Positions 20,259 to 31,673 of a stretch of 64,000 nucleotides of DNA are shown one piece after another. A model generated the notes under the pieces. It saw nothing but the letters and a program-made list of their open reading frames with translations. It was not told the DNA's origin and searched no databases. This stretch comes from Cavenderia fasciculata (lineage: Eukaryota; Evosea; Eumycetozoa; Acytosteliales; Cavenderiaceae), in the NCBI RefSeq assembly GCF_000203815.1, contig NW_004457735.1:1116001-1180000 (forward strand), written 5' to 3'. Positions within the stretch are counted from its first letter, which is position 1, and the number at the start of each line of letters is the position of its first letter. Position numbers and translations under genes: made by a program.

Positions 20259-21070
20259 TTAATAGTTATTGTTGGTGGAAATTGTTCTATGGTTGATTGG
20301 TGGAGTATATACAATAGGATTGGGGTTTCTAAATTGATTTGAAAGTCTGGCAAGTCTTGTTTGATTGTATGTGAGAGGTTGTGCTGGTTTAGACACAGCA
20401 GAGGATGGTGAAGGACTCTTGTTTATCTTGTTGATAGGATTGTTTGATACAATTTGTTGTGGTTGATGAGATTTGAGTGTAGAGGATGGTGATGATGGAG
20501 AAATGGGGCTGAGGACACGAGAGTGGGTTGTAATTATATTCTGCTTTACACTTGGAGGTTGACGTGTGGATGATGGAGAATTTACACACTTGGATGGTTG
20601 TGGTTGAATAGGTGCAGACTGCTCCTTGACCAACGATGATGATGATGATGATGGTACATATTCGTAGACACGATTAGGAACTACATATATATTCCTGGGT
20701 TGTTGTTTAGGTTGTTGTTGTTGTTGATGAGATTTGAGTGTAGAGGACGATGATGGAGAAATGGGACTGAGGACACGAGAGTGGGTTGTAATTATATTTG
20801 GAGGTTGACGGGTGGATGATGGAGAATTTACACACTTGGATGGTTGTGGTTGAATAGGCGCAGATTGTTCCTCGACCAACGATGATGATGATGATGGTAC
20901 ATATTCGTAGATACGATTAGGAACTGCATATATATTCTTGTGTTGCTGTTTAGGTTGTTGTTGTTGTTGTTGTGGTTGATGAGATTTGGGTGTAGAGGAG
21001 CCGAGTACACGAGAGTGGGTTGTAATTATATTTGGTTGTGGTTGAATAGGTGCAGACTGCACCTTGACCA

Positions 21071-21147
<77 letters not shown>

Positions 21148-22911
21148 CGTAGATATTGGTAGACACGATTAGGAACTGCATATATATTCTTGGGTTGTTG
21201 TTGTTGTTGTTGTTGAATCTTTTGCAAAAGATTATCCTTTAGTGGACTTGCAGCAAAACCTTGAACTATTTTGAGCACCTCGGACGGTTCATAAACCCTT
21301 TCGCTCGATTGAAAGATTTTTAAGGTAAACTGGTCATCTAGATCTGGCATTTCTTGGTCGACTGAAATAGGTTCGGCTGGTACTGGTTTGACAGGCTTTA
21401 CAGTCTTGGGCTTGGCGACTACGACGGATTTGGGCTTGGCGACTACGACGGCCTTGGGTTTGACAATCACGATATCATCCTCTTCTTCATCATCGTGATC
21501 GTAATGAGATGCCTTCATCACACTTGCACCCACCAAAGCCAAGATATCAGATTTAACCTCTAGATTATCGAGTGGATCACTTTCTTGGCCATCTACCTTG
21601 ACAATTGGTTCCTTGACCTCTTTCTTTACCCTCTTTTTGGCTGGTACCAAGGCAATGGTGTTGGCAACGGCTTCAGATTTGATATTTGGTTGTTCCAACC
21701 AAGCGAGTCTATTCCTTTCTACAAGATTCCAGTCTGGATTGGGTGGCGCCTTGGATGGGTCAAATGTTTCTGAAAGAATACCCTGCTCTTTGCATTGGAA
21801 GCAATGAAGGAGGTAGTTGTACTTCAAGAGTGACCAGTTCCCGTTACCGGTATCTTTAGTCTTTGGTGGTTCTGATACTGGTATTGATTGATTGGTAACC
21901 ATAGCAAACAAACACCACATTGTCCAACAAGTATGGCTTGGTTGAATCCAATCTCTCCAAACTAATGAGATCAAATCTGGGATCTCTTTGTCTGTCACCA
22001 GTAGAGGTATAGGTGGCAGAAGCAGTAGAAGTGGCGGCAGCAGCAGCGGCGGTGGCAGCAGCAGCAGCGGATTTAGCAGCAGCAGCGGTGGTAGCAGCAG
22101 TAGAGGTGGCAGAGGCAGTAGAGGTGGCGGCTGAAGCAGTGGAGGTGGTGGCAGCAGCAGCAGCAGCAGCGGCAGAGATGGCAGCGGCAGCAGCAGAGGT
22201 GGCGGCGGCAGCAGCAGTGGTGGCAACAGCAGCAGCAGAGGTGGCAGCGGCAGCAGCAGTAGAGGTGGAAGCAGCGGCAGCGGCAGAGATGGCAGCAGCA
22301 GCAGCAGAGGTGGCAGCGGCAGCAGCAGAGGTGGCAGCAGCAGCGGCGGCAGCACATTGGGATGGCAACTTTAACTTGGCACCAGAATAATAGCAACTTC
22401 CCTTGAGAAGGATCCAAAGTGCCATCAACAACCATGGGGTGAGATTGAATTGATCAGAATGTTCTGGGTGGTCAGCCATTCGTTGTTTTTGATGTGTACG
22501 GGCATTACGAATCATTGTTGTAAAATGCCTCATCAACTCGTCTTTGTTGACTGTAAGAAGATGTTGTAGTTCATCTGGTTGTAGTTGTTGTAGTTGCTTT
22601 GCATACTCGACTGCCTCCCTGTGCAGGTCCATAAAAGTCCATGGATACCACTTGACTGTGGTATTGAATTCTAGACACACGACGCGGACATTACCCTTGC
22701 GATATGATTCGTGGTCTCGAATACGGTCCAAGCTGGCTTGGCAATGACTTCTCCATTTGAGAGCAAGAGGAGCACCAGAGAGATCACATCTCGTTCCATT
22801 CTTGAGGATGATGCGATCCAAGTAGGCGTAATTGATATTGTAGGAACCCTTCTTGAAAATACCTTTCTTGACCCACCCAGCTGCTCTAAAACGTCCACCT
22901 TTGTCCATCAC
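20259..22911 (-). CDS. double HNH-type nuclease-like protein with tandem-repeat tail
   Basis: The N-terminal reading frame starts at ATG 22908-22906. It has an HNH-like module (CDLSGAPL, then SLDRIRDHESYRKGNVRVVC ending in EFN) and, after a long Ala/Thr/Ser run coded by GC-rich repeats, a second module (CYYSGAKL, then SLERLDSTKPY, then FVC). This Cys-x-x-SG / SLDRI / GNV..C pattern is typical of an HNH family known from large DNA viruses and scattered eukaryotes. The downstream part (about 20259-21870) continues in a different frame. It carries a CFQCKEQG motif, a Lys/Glu region, a Ser run and three tandem units of about 70-100 residues built on NIYAVPNRVYEY, SAPIQPQP and IITTHSRVL. The frame change could be an unseen intron or a break, so the whole may be a decayed gene. 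The neighbours are repeat DNA on both sides. Confidence 0.6.
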
Positions 22912-23069
22912 ACGAGTAAAGTTTTCAGGTTTCAGTACCCATTTTTGTTATCTTTTCTTTTCTTCGTCACTATAGAAAAGAGAGATAGTAAATAATATAA
23001 AACAAAAATGAAAATGAATAGAAAGAGGTTAGAATTTGAAATTGAAAGGATCAATGATCATCACTTTTT

Positions 23070-23101
<32 letters not shown>

Positions 23102-23124
23102 AATTATTAAATAACATATGATAT

Positions 23125-23286
23125 TTACAGGCACGGAACGCAACGTAACTTGGAGCGGGAAAAGTTGAAATGTTGTGGACCAGAGCGAATACAATCACGG
23201 CACTTTATGACTGGGGCACCAATAGTAGTTGAACTGGAGTGTAGCATAATCTTGAAACTGTTACTTTGGTCACTGGCTTGAGGGAA
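23125..23286 (-). other. exon-like fragment with paired CxxC motifs
   Basis: The 53 codons are open from a CTAG splice-acceptor-like site at 23290-23287 to a stop. They include KCRDC and, 21 residues later, CVPC, a possible zinc-binding pair. The acceptor sits exactly where the third copy of the inverted-repeat arm ends. It could be the last exon of a small gene whose first part lies in or beyond the repeat, or a remnant. No ATG is available near its 5' end. Confidence 0.35.
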
Positions 23287-23289
23287 CTA

Positions 23290-23880
23290 GAGAATAGAAT
23301 AATTATGATTCAAAATGAATGGAAAGGTCCAGTTTTATAGCCTCCTCTCACAATTTTACTATGGCAGGTCTGTCGGTCAGTCACCTGCCGACTTCCCCTA
23401 CCTCAAAAACCTGTCACCCAAGTTTTGAAAAATCTCACCCTTGAACCCTCCAAGACATTCTATAATACTCGACAACATATTCAAATGATTATATATATAT
23501 TTAGATTTAGTCATTTTTTATTTTCACAACTATACCAAAATCATTAAAATCCATCATTACCATAGATCAAAAAATATTACTTTACTCTAAAACTATGTAC
23601 TCTTTATAAAAAAAAATACTTGATATCAAGAACTTGATCACACCATCACTTCACCATCAACCATTCTTAAGTTCACCGAATCAAAAAACAACGTGGGTCA
23701 CAGGTGCCAGCAAAGATCCCAATAAAAAAGATCATGTTCACCTCTTTCAGCCTATTAGGATGCACTCGATCCAAAAAAAATTAGATAATAAAAATCAAAA
23801 ACTCCGACCTCTCTTAATAAAAAGATTCTTTATACAATAAGAAAAGTATATTGAGATTTATATTATATTATTTGTCTTTA
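23290..23880 (-). repeat. third, solitary copy of the outer arm sequence
   Basis: About 590 bases match the outer parts of the two arms (12822-13330 and 19340-19890) in the orientation of the right arm. Shared features include GATTCAAAATGAATGGA, TTACTATG followed by a variant of the CGGTCAGTCAC block, TTTTCACAACTATAC, and the GTTCACCTCTTTCAGCCTAT segment. It is more diverged from the two arms than they are from each other. No partner in opposite orientation lies nearby, so it is a solo copy or the end of a second element that included the double-HNH gene. Confidence 0.75.
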
Positions 23881-24658
23881 CCTTTTTCCAACTATTTTAG
23901 TCCAAACACTCCTACTGCAAATACAAATGAATAGTATGATTCAACTCTTGATCATCTAATTCCTCCAATTTTGATTTTAATTCTTACAAATTGTTATTGA
24001 AAGATTGTTTTAATTGTTGGTTACCAATTTGTGATAGATCAAGTGGTAATTGTTGTTATGTCAAATTATTATCTTTCCAAAGAAAGTACTTACATAATAA
24101 TAATAGCACATCTAACCAACCATCATCGTGTTTTCTGATACATACAACTAAACTATCCTATCCTATCCTATCATCAATTAATCAACCTATTATTTGTATA
24201 TATCTGTATCTCATCCAACTATGTGCACTGCTCATACTTTTGTATCTCCCTAAAAATATTAAATACATAGCATTCATCATAATAGCTCTTCATTCATTGT
24301 GTTTTGGTGAAAACAATTTAAATGTAGAAACTATCGACTTGTCGTACTTGGTCTGATCGGTTATGAGTTGGTCGGTCACGTAAAATTCTATCTCCTATCT
24401 ATTGGAATAGACAGATACTATCTAAAGGAGTGACCATTGAAACGAGTCAGACATCCATTCCAACCATTGTCTGCATACCAAATCATATTATAATTTACTC
24501 TTAATCCTAGTAATCTAATAATCTTTGGTATCAAAAATGATTGAGTAGTATGATATCTGGTCCTTAAACAAAGACATTAAAAATAATAGTAGTAAAAAGT
24601 AAAGAGTGATATGCAAATAATACTTTTTAATAATAAATAACCAAAATAAATAATTTAT
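23881..24658. other. gene-poor stretch
   Basis: No gene is supported. TGATACATACAACTAAACTA at about 24138 also occurs at about 19097 in the right arm, so the repeat material extends into this stretch. The remainder is AT-rich and featureless. Confidence 0.5.
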
Positions 24659-25351
24659 TTAATCTGGAGTAACATCAAATTTTTGATTATTATTTTGAAA
24701 CAATAGATTTTGATTTGGTAAAACTGGTACATTATTATATTGATTTTGATTATGATTTTGACTGTGATTTTGATTTAAAGTAAGATTAACCGCCTGTTTA
24801 ACAAAAGTTTTTAAATACGTGACTTGTTGTTTCATTACTTGATTTTCGCTCTGCAATTTCTCGACCTTGGCCGTTGCCACATCATTATTTGATTGTAATG
24901 AATTTGCTTTAATCTCTAAATTGTTGATATATTCTTTTTGTCTTTGTCTAAATAGTTGAGCAGCTTCTCTATTTTTTAATAATCTTTTTTTCTTTTTTGA
25001 TTCTTCTGGTAGATTGTCGTTATTATTATTATTATCACTATCAGTATCTGAAGAATGATCACTAAAATCGTCATCATCATCATCATCATCTTGATAATCT
25101 ATAGGTTCAAAATCCTTGTCTGCTTTTTTTTTCTTTGCCGCCGCTGCTGTCACCTTTGCCTTTTGTTTAGTCTCTTTTTCTACTACTGTTGCAGGTTGTT
25201 TCTTTGACCTTGATCTTGTTGGTTTAACAGGTGCACCATTCTCATCCTTTTTAATCTCTTTTGACAATTCTACATGAATACCAAGTTCTGCAAGTTTATC
25301 TTTTTGTTTTTTATATTTTCTTGTTGGTGTTTTTGTTATTGCTTCAGACAT
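24659..25351 (-). CDS. bZIP transcription factor
   Basis: The protein has 230 residues in one exon. The basic region is KKKKRLLKNREAAQLFRQRQ, with the bZIP signature Asn-x7-Arg, at about residues 120-140. A leucine-zipper-like heptad region follows (INNLEIKANSLQ, VEKLQSENQVMKQQVTYLK) to about residue 188. The N-terminal part is Lys-rich with an acidic Asp run before the basic region; the C-terminal tail is Asn/Gln-rich. It should bind DNA as a dimer in the nucleus. Dictyostelids have a set of bZIP (bzp) genes, but I cannot tell which member this is. The gene is transcribed divergently from CARMIL-GAP across about 260 bases. Confidence 0.9.
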   Translation of the reverse strand: MSEAITKTPTRKYKKQKDKLAELGIHVELSKEIKKDENGAPVKPTRSRSKKQPATVVEKETKQKAKVTAAAAKKKKADKDFEPIDYQDDDDDDDDFSDHSSDTDSDNNNNNDNLPEESKKKKRLLKNREAAQLFRQRQKEYINNLEIKANSLQSNNDVATAKVEKLQSENQVMKQQVTYLKTFVKQAVNLTLNQNHSQNHNQNQYNNVPVLPNQNLLFQNNNQKFDVTPD

Positions 25352-25612
25352 CAGAAGAAGTAAAAGTAAAAGTATAGTAAAAGTATAATAATATATGAAT
25401 GATGATGCGGTACAACGAAAAAAGACTTTTTTTATCAGAATAAACTTTGCGGGTTGGTTATTGTAAAAAACCCAATTAAAAATTTAATTTAAAAAAAAAA
25501 ATTTTTTTTAAAAGGCTCTCTCATCACCAAAACTGTTGATTAGTAGTGCTGCTTCTTCTATTTTTTTATTAGATTAAAAAACTTGTATATATATATTTAT
25601 TTTAAAAGAGAG

Positions 25613-28600
25613 ATGACAACAATTAGTCTAACACCAGCAGAAAAGAAAACAATTGAAACCATTCTAACACAAAGAAATGAAGTTGGAAAGATAATATCAA
25701 AAGTTACAATATTGTCTCAAGACAAGAAAAAAAAACCAGAGGAAAAGATATTAATACTTGGTACCAATAGAATCTTTTTCTTTAAAGAAAAGGGTAAATT
25801 GGAGGAGGATTATCATTTATTGGATTGTATTGAAATCAATAGTCCATTGGAAAATGAAATATCAATCAAATTTAGAAATCAAAATTTGATCAAATTTACA
25901 ACTATAGATACAGGTGATATTTTAAAAAATCTATATACCTCTATTGTTACTACTTTTCCTGGATTGGTCATTGGAAAAGCTTTAATTTTTACTGTTCTTC
26001 CTGAATCTAGATTAATTTCAATTTTTCAAAATGGTAAAAAAAAAGAAACAAAAAAAAGAAATCTTTTTTTCCTTTTTTATTTACCTCTTTTTCCTTAGCA
26101 TCATTAGATAATCAAACAGGAGGATGTGGATCATTTTCATTAACATATAGATCAATTTGTGATTATATTGGAGCAGTACCACTGTCAAGTATTTTATGGG
26201 ATGTAGAGAATCTGTTACCATTCAATTCTGTAAAAGAAATCAATGTAAATGAAATTTATGGATTGGGACCATTGGATTTAAAGGCAATCTTGATGTCATT
26301 ATCTTACAATACCTATTTTCACAGTTTTGTTGCCAACAATTGTAAATTATCATCTGAAGATATCACTCATTTGGCAGATTCTCTCAAAACCAATACCTCT
26401 CTTCAAAAACTTTATCTTTCAAATATTCAAACTTCAAAAGAATCAATTATTAGTTTTCTAACTATACTTGCTGAAAACAAAATTATTAAAATTAATACTA
26501 TTAATTTATCAAATAATATATTAGAGGTAAAAATAATAATAATAATTTAAATTTAAATTTATTTATTAATTTTTTATTTTTTTTCTACTCCTTAGTCAAA
26601 AGGAATAATAACATTGGGAGCAGCAATTCAATCATTTTCAACAGGATTAAGTTATTTAAATATTTCAGATACAAATGCAAGTGTAAAAGGACTGGAAGCA
26701 TTATTTACATCATTATTACCAAGTTCAACTGCTTCAACATTGAATTATTTAAATATTTCAAATAACAAATTGGAACAACTTGGTACTGTTGCTTTATGTA
26801 AATTTTTAACAAAATCTACTCAATTGACAACGTTGATAATGTCCAATACATCGCCAGTATTTGGTCAACTTAGAACAACAAGTCCATCCATTGAAATATT
26901 GGATTTTTCTGGTAATCGTCCTTCAACATCAAAGGAAGGTATTGTAGAGTTGCTTAGTTTTTTCAAACAAATGCCAAAACTAAAAGAAATCAATCTTGCT
27001 CGTATTGGAATCACTGGTGATGATATTAAAATTCTCTTTTCACCTGCTACATCGTTGCCAAAATGTCCTCATGTCGATCTATCAGACAATGACCTTGGTG
27101 ATGAAGGTATTTTAAAACTTTGTGAAGTCATGTATCCAAATTCTAATCTACGTCATCTTGCCATTGACAATAATTTCAAGAATCGTTCAAAACAACGTTC
27201 TCGTGCAATCGAAGCAATTTGTAATTTAATTGAAGATAATAATAATATCGAATCCCTCTCAATTGCAAATACCATAAATGGTAAAGGTTTAAAAACTGAT
27301 CTAGTCCCTTTAATCCTAACTTTATTAAAAAATCAATCTTTATTAAAATTGGATATTAGGTAAGAAATGTAAAAATAATAATAATTAATATTATAAATTT
27401 TATTAATTTATTTTTTTTAATTTTAGTGGAAATTCATCAGGAGATGCAGGAGCATTAGCATTGGTTAAAGTATTATGGAGAAATGAAACATTGAGATCAA
27501 TCAAGATTGATGGAAATGATTTTACATTTACAGCATACAAGATGATTAAAAATTCAATTAAAAGAAATCCAAAATCAATTACATTACTTTCAATGCCATT
27601 GGCAGATATTGGTTCAATGTTGGCATCAGACAAGGCAAATGGATCTGAAAAGATTCATAAAACTTTGGTTGAATTACAAAATAATATTACTAGTAACGGT
27701 ACTATCGATCAAGCAACCAACTCCTCTTCCTCCTCTTCCTCCTCTACTGCAGTACCAAGGCCATCACCAAGAAAATTACCAGCTATTCCTCAAGCTGCTA
27801 TTGGTAAACCATCACCTACACCAACATCAGTAGTTGGAGGTCCAACTATTAAACGACCAATTAGAGGTCCACTTTATCCAGGTAGATCAACTACCAATAC
27901 TTTATCTTCTTCTTCATCTTCATCATCTTCTTCCTCCTCTATTGATATACCATCAATTGTATCAAGATCAGTAGATTTTTTAATTGCAAAAGGATTAAAA
28001 TGTGTTGGATTATTTAGAACTTGTGCAAGTGCAGTTTTATTAAAGAAATTAAAAGCAAGATTTGAAGCTGGTGAAGATATTGATTTGGTGGCAGAAGGTA
28101 TTGATCATGATACAGTTGCTGGTGTATTAAAGAGTTATTTTAGAGAATTACCAGTTCCTATATTCCAAGAATCTTTACATCCAAAATTCTTTCAAGCTTC
28201 TCAACTCGGTAGTTTGGCTGAAAAGGTAGCTGCCTATCGTGATATTATGGAAAATCACTTACAACCAAAAGAAAGTAAAATGGTTAAAAAACTTTTCCTA
28301 TTACTCCACAAGGTTTCACTTGAAAAAGAAGAGAATATGATGTCTGCTGAAAATATTGCCATTTGTTGGGCACCAACTCTTTTTAGATCATTTGCTTCAG
28401 AACTATTACCAATCAATGCTTTTCTAATGGTTCATTATTTTGAAATTTTCGATCCTGAAAATGCTCCCAAAGTAAATATTCCAACTGTACCCATTTCTTC
28501 ATCCTCTTCTTCACATAAATCATTAGGATCAAGTGGTGGAATTAAACGTCTCAGTGCAAATGTACCAGGTCAACGTCTTAGTTTGGGTAGTGCTGCTGGT

Positions 28601-28879
28601 ACTCGTACAAGTGGAGGTTTATCATCTGAAAGATCTCTAGATTCCTCAGCAGATACCTCTAGTAATGGTAGTAGTAGTAGTGGTGACAATTCAACACCAA
28701 ATCAATCACCACCTGGATCACCCATTTTGGATGGTCATGCTACACTTAAAAAACGATTCTCTCGTGTCTCTCGTATCTCTTATTCTCCCGTACTTCCTCG
28801 TGCTGCTTGGGGTGAATCATCAAGAACAATCTCTTCTCTTTTCCAAGAAGATGATTTACAATCAATTGATCAAAATTAA
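25613..28879 (+). CDS. CARMIL-GAP: CARMIL-type LRR protein with RhoGAP domain
   Basis: Four exons (25613-26033, 26099-26526, 26596-27359, 27427-28879) give 1021 residues. Domains in order: an N-terminal PH-like domain of the CARMIL type (about 1-130), leucine-rich repeats (about 200-590, for example LSYLNISDTNASVKGLEALF and VDLSDNDLGDEG), a Ser/Pro-rich linker, a RhoGAP domain (about 700-880) with the arginine-finger sequence GLFRTCAS, and a Ser-rich tail. The tail motif HATLKKR followed by a Pro resembles a degenerate capping-protein-interaction motif. The Dictyostelium protein CARMIL-GAP is known to regulate capping protein and to act as a GAP for Rac1A at actin-rich sites; this is its likely orthologue. 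All introns are AT-rich GT-AG. The ATG at 25613 is preferred over an upstream in-frame non-ATG extension. Confidence 0.9.
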
Positions 28880-29121
28880 AAAATAAAAAAAAGTAAGAGT
28901 TTTTTGTAATTTTAAAATAGATTTATTTATTTACGGTTGTCTCAAATCCCGGTTTTAATATCAATTCAGTAGTCCTTAAATTTGATTCACCAAACTTTGC
29001 AAGTTGTCAAAAAAATAACTTTGATTTAAAAAAAACATAAAAAACAAAAGATCTCTTGAGAGAGATATTAAAAATTGTCAATATTTATATACTATCTCTT
29101 CGGTTTAATTTACAACCATTT

Positions 29122-31653
29122 ATGAATAACACAACAACCAGAAGCAAAAAAACAAAGTCAACAGAATGCCCATCGTCGTCCAATGCAGGAACATACGAGT
29201 CCTCAGGTCCATCATCTGCTTTGTCAATGTCAGAACCTCTCTCAGCCGTATCAACAGCGAGCCACGTATCTTCTGAAAGAGCTGCTGTTGGTCAACCCGA
29301 CGTTTCGCAAAGTTCAACAGAATCAGAAAGAATTATTGGCCGATGTGGAGAAACATGGTATTCAAATCAAACTTACAAAGATCATTGTGATTCTAAAGAA
29401 TGTATATCATGTACAAAAGTAGAACCTGAATTGATGAAATGTCGTAATTGTCCAGTAACGATGACCAAGACTGATCTCAACAAACATCGAAAAGAATCAC
29501 CGAATTGTTTCCTACCTGCTGCTAAACCAGCTGATGCAGAGAAAAGTACCACCGTCGTCGTCGATCCACCAGAAGAAATAAAACAGTTATTTGTTTCTCT
29601 TGCTGACCTCTTAAACTCGGACGAGGTAGACAAGGAGCAAGCATACAAAATGTTGGTTGATCCCCGTATCAAGATCTCCAGTGTCACAGAAGCATCTGGT
29701 CTCATTTCTACATGGTCAATGAAACAACTAGTGGCGCTCATAAAAACTACATGTGGTTTTGAGCAGCTTGAAAAATGTGACAGTGCCTATCGACTGACTT
29801 GTGCTGCTATCGATGCCATTTGCCCATTATTAGCAGTAAAGGAAAATGAATTCAATCAGTTGGGTGGCCCCTCTCTCATCGACCGATTGGTTAAATCTAT
29901 ACTCAATCTAGAAGTTCATTTTCGACTTGATAATCTGCTAATAAGACTTGATAAAATCAAGAATTCTAAACAGAAATCACCAAAGGCAGCTCGAAATAAC
30001 AAAACACCAAAAGAAAACCAGATCAGTCCTAAAGAAGGAGAAAAAATAAGAAATGATAAAAAAGAGTTTATCAAGGACAAAGTAAAAAAGAAAAGAAAAG
30101 AGCCAGAGGATTTACTTATTGATGCCTTGAAAAGTATGCACATGGAATCAAAAAGTAAAGGAGCATATTCTGTATGGACAGAAGAGTGCTCTGCAGAAAG
30201 ATTTCAAATCGACAAGGCCCTGTCGGTCCTTTTGCAAATCGGAGATAAACAAGGTCCTCCGATGTGCATCGGATGCTACTGTCCATTCACAAAAGATTAC
30301 AAGCCCCTCAACTCACATGTAATCAGCCGGTGGTGGCAAGATGAAATTCAATTTAGAAATGGTCTCGTGGCAGCTAAATACACATCTGTGCATGATAATA
30401 CATACGACACTATCACTTCCACAGTGAGGCATACCCTTCCAATGCTATGTAAAGAATGTGAGAATAGTTATGGCAACAAAGAAGGAGAGTTGGCAAAAAA
30501 CAAATCAATTATTAAAGCTCTTCAAGTCATGAAAATATTTGGTCAAGTCTATGTCTCTGATGACACAACAATTGATGGGCAACCAACAAACAATTTTCCT
30601 GGTCAAGTCTCTCTTCCCCATATGACCTTGTTTCAGTTCTTAGTCCCAAATTTCATGCGTTTGATGGCACTCGAACTCTGGAAAAAGTGCGGCGACGATC
30701 CCTCAAAAGGTAAAGACTATTGGAACATCTTTGACCGAATCAGACTAGAAATGAAAGACTTGCTAAAATCTGGAGACTATAGATCCAACCAACAAAAAGA
30801 ACTCTTTTTATATGTTATCCCCAATTCAGGAGACCTATTGGTTCGAACCAAAATGGGATTGAGACACGCTGGTTATTGGAGAGAGGAAAGCTTATCACAT
30901 TGGAAGTTTTATCCATCTAGTACTCAATCCCCTGCCTTTATATGGTATAACCCTGGTCCGCTTGTTTGGATAGCCAGCATCACCAACATACCAGATCTTG
31001 GTCCTTTTCGTGTGCTACCCAATCGGGATCAAATAGACATTTCCCTGGAACCCACTGAAAACCCAATTGTCAAACGTATTCTATTCGATGTAGAAATAGA
31101 ATCATTGCAAATACTCAACAGGGGAATCCGAGACTTGTCTAATAAGCAAGAAAATATCGAGGACTATTGGACTAAAATTAACCTTTACAGGGACCTTAAA
31201 CAATGCAAAGATATTTTCAATCGTTCATTTCCTCTTGACCACCCATACAAAGAATGTTTATACCTTATGGCCAAAAACTATCAAGAAATAACCAAGGATC
31301 CAACAACAACGATTCCCTATCCCCTCCTACTTGACTCTCTACCCGATTTGTTGCCAACAAACATCATGAAACTCTTTTGTAATCTCATTATTAAAAGGTA
31401 CGAAGGTCATTTAAATGTCGGTATATGGGAGCGTCTCCCAGTCACTGCGGCTAAAATTATCGGAATGGAACTTGAAAGTATGGAAAGATTGGAACAGACG
31501 GGCTTTATAATGAGAATACTTGGCAGTTGTGGTTTTCGATCACATATACTACGTCTATTGGATTACTTTATCCCGAAAATTATGTTTATTGTCCTCTCCA
31601 ATGGTGAGGAATGCTATTCTCTTTCTGATTTCTGTCACAACCCCCAAGAATAA
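29122..31653 (+). CDS. predicted HNH-like (SHxI / LCxxCE) protein with N-terminal Cys-rich motif
   Basis: One uninterrupted exon of 843 residues from the first in-frame ATG. Near residues 73-135 is a Cys/His-rich segment (CDSKECISCTK, MKCRNCPVTM, then HRKESPNC) that may bind zinc. After a Lys-rich region, residues 385-450 read MCIGCYCPF, then LNSHVISRWW, then LCKECENSYGNKEGE. This CxxC / SHxI / LCxxCE...E layout matches an HNH-like nuclease family best known from bacteria (SHIIP, then LCexCE). The C-terminal 350 residues are not recognised. The base composition is less AT-rich and the codon choice less biased than in neighbouring genes, and there are no introns or homopolymer runs; these fit acquisition by transfer but do not prove it. 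Its 3' end converges on the ankyrin-like gene with 20 bases between stops. Confidence 0.65.
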   Translation: MNNTTTRSKKTKSTECPSSSNAGTYESSGPSSALSMSEPLSAVSTASHVSSERAAVGQPDVSQSSTESERIIGRCGETWYSNQTYKDHCDSKECISCTKVEPELMKCRNCPVTMTKTDLNKHRKESPNCFLPAAKPADAEKSTTVVVDPPEEIKQLFVSLADLLNSDEVDKEQAYKMLVDPRIKISSVTEASGLISTWSMKQLVALIKTTCGFEQLEKCDSAYRLTCAAIDAICPLLAVKENEFNQLGGPSLIDRLVKSILNLEVHFRLDNLLIRLDKIKNSKQKSPKAARNNKTPKENQISPKEGEKIRNDKKEFIKDKVKKKRKEPEDLLIDALKSMHMESKSKGAYSVWTEECSAERFQIDKALSVLLQIGDKQGPPMCIGCYCPFTKDYKPLNSHVISRWWQDEIQFRNGLVAAKYTSVHDNTYDTITSTVRHTLPMLCKECENSYGNKEGELAKNKSIIKALQVMKIFGQVYVSDDTTIDGQPTNNFPGQVSLPHMTLFQFLVPNFMRLMALELWKKCGDDPSKGKDYWNIFDRIRLEMKDLLKSGDYRSNQQKELFLYVIPNSGDLLVRTKMGLRHAGYWREESLSHWKFYPSSTQSPAFIWYNPGPLVWIASITNIPDLGPFRVLPNRDQIDISLEPTENPIVKRILFDVEIESLQILNRGIRDLSNKQENIEDYWTKINLYRDLKQCKDIFNRSFPLDHPYKECLYLMAKNYQEITKDPTTTIPYPLLLDSLPDLLPTNIMKLFCNLIIKRYEGHLNVGIWERLPVTAAKIIGMELESMERLEQTGFIMRILGSCGFRSHILRLLDYFIPKIMFIVLSNGEECYSLSDFCHNPQE

Positions 31654-31673
31654 AAAGAAATCAAAATCTTTTT

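Noticed and set aside
20261-22390. Plus-strand Ala/Val-rich and minus-strand Leu/Pro-rich frames over the GC-rich trinucleotide repeats
   Set aside because: They are the other frames of the Ala/Thr run of the double-HNH gene.
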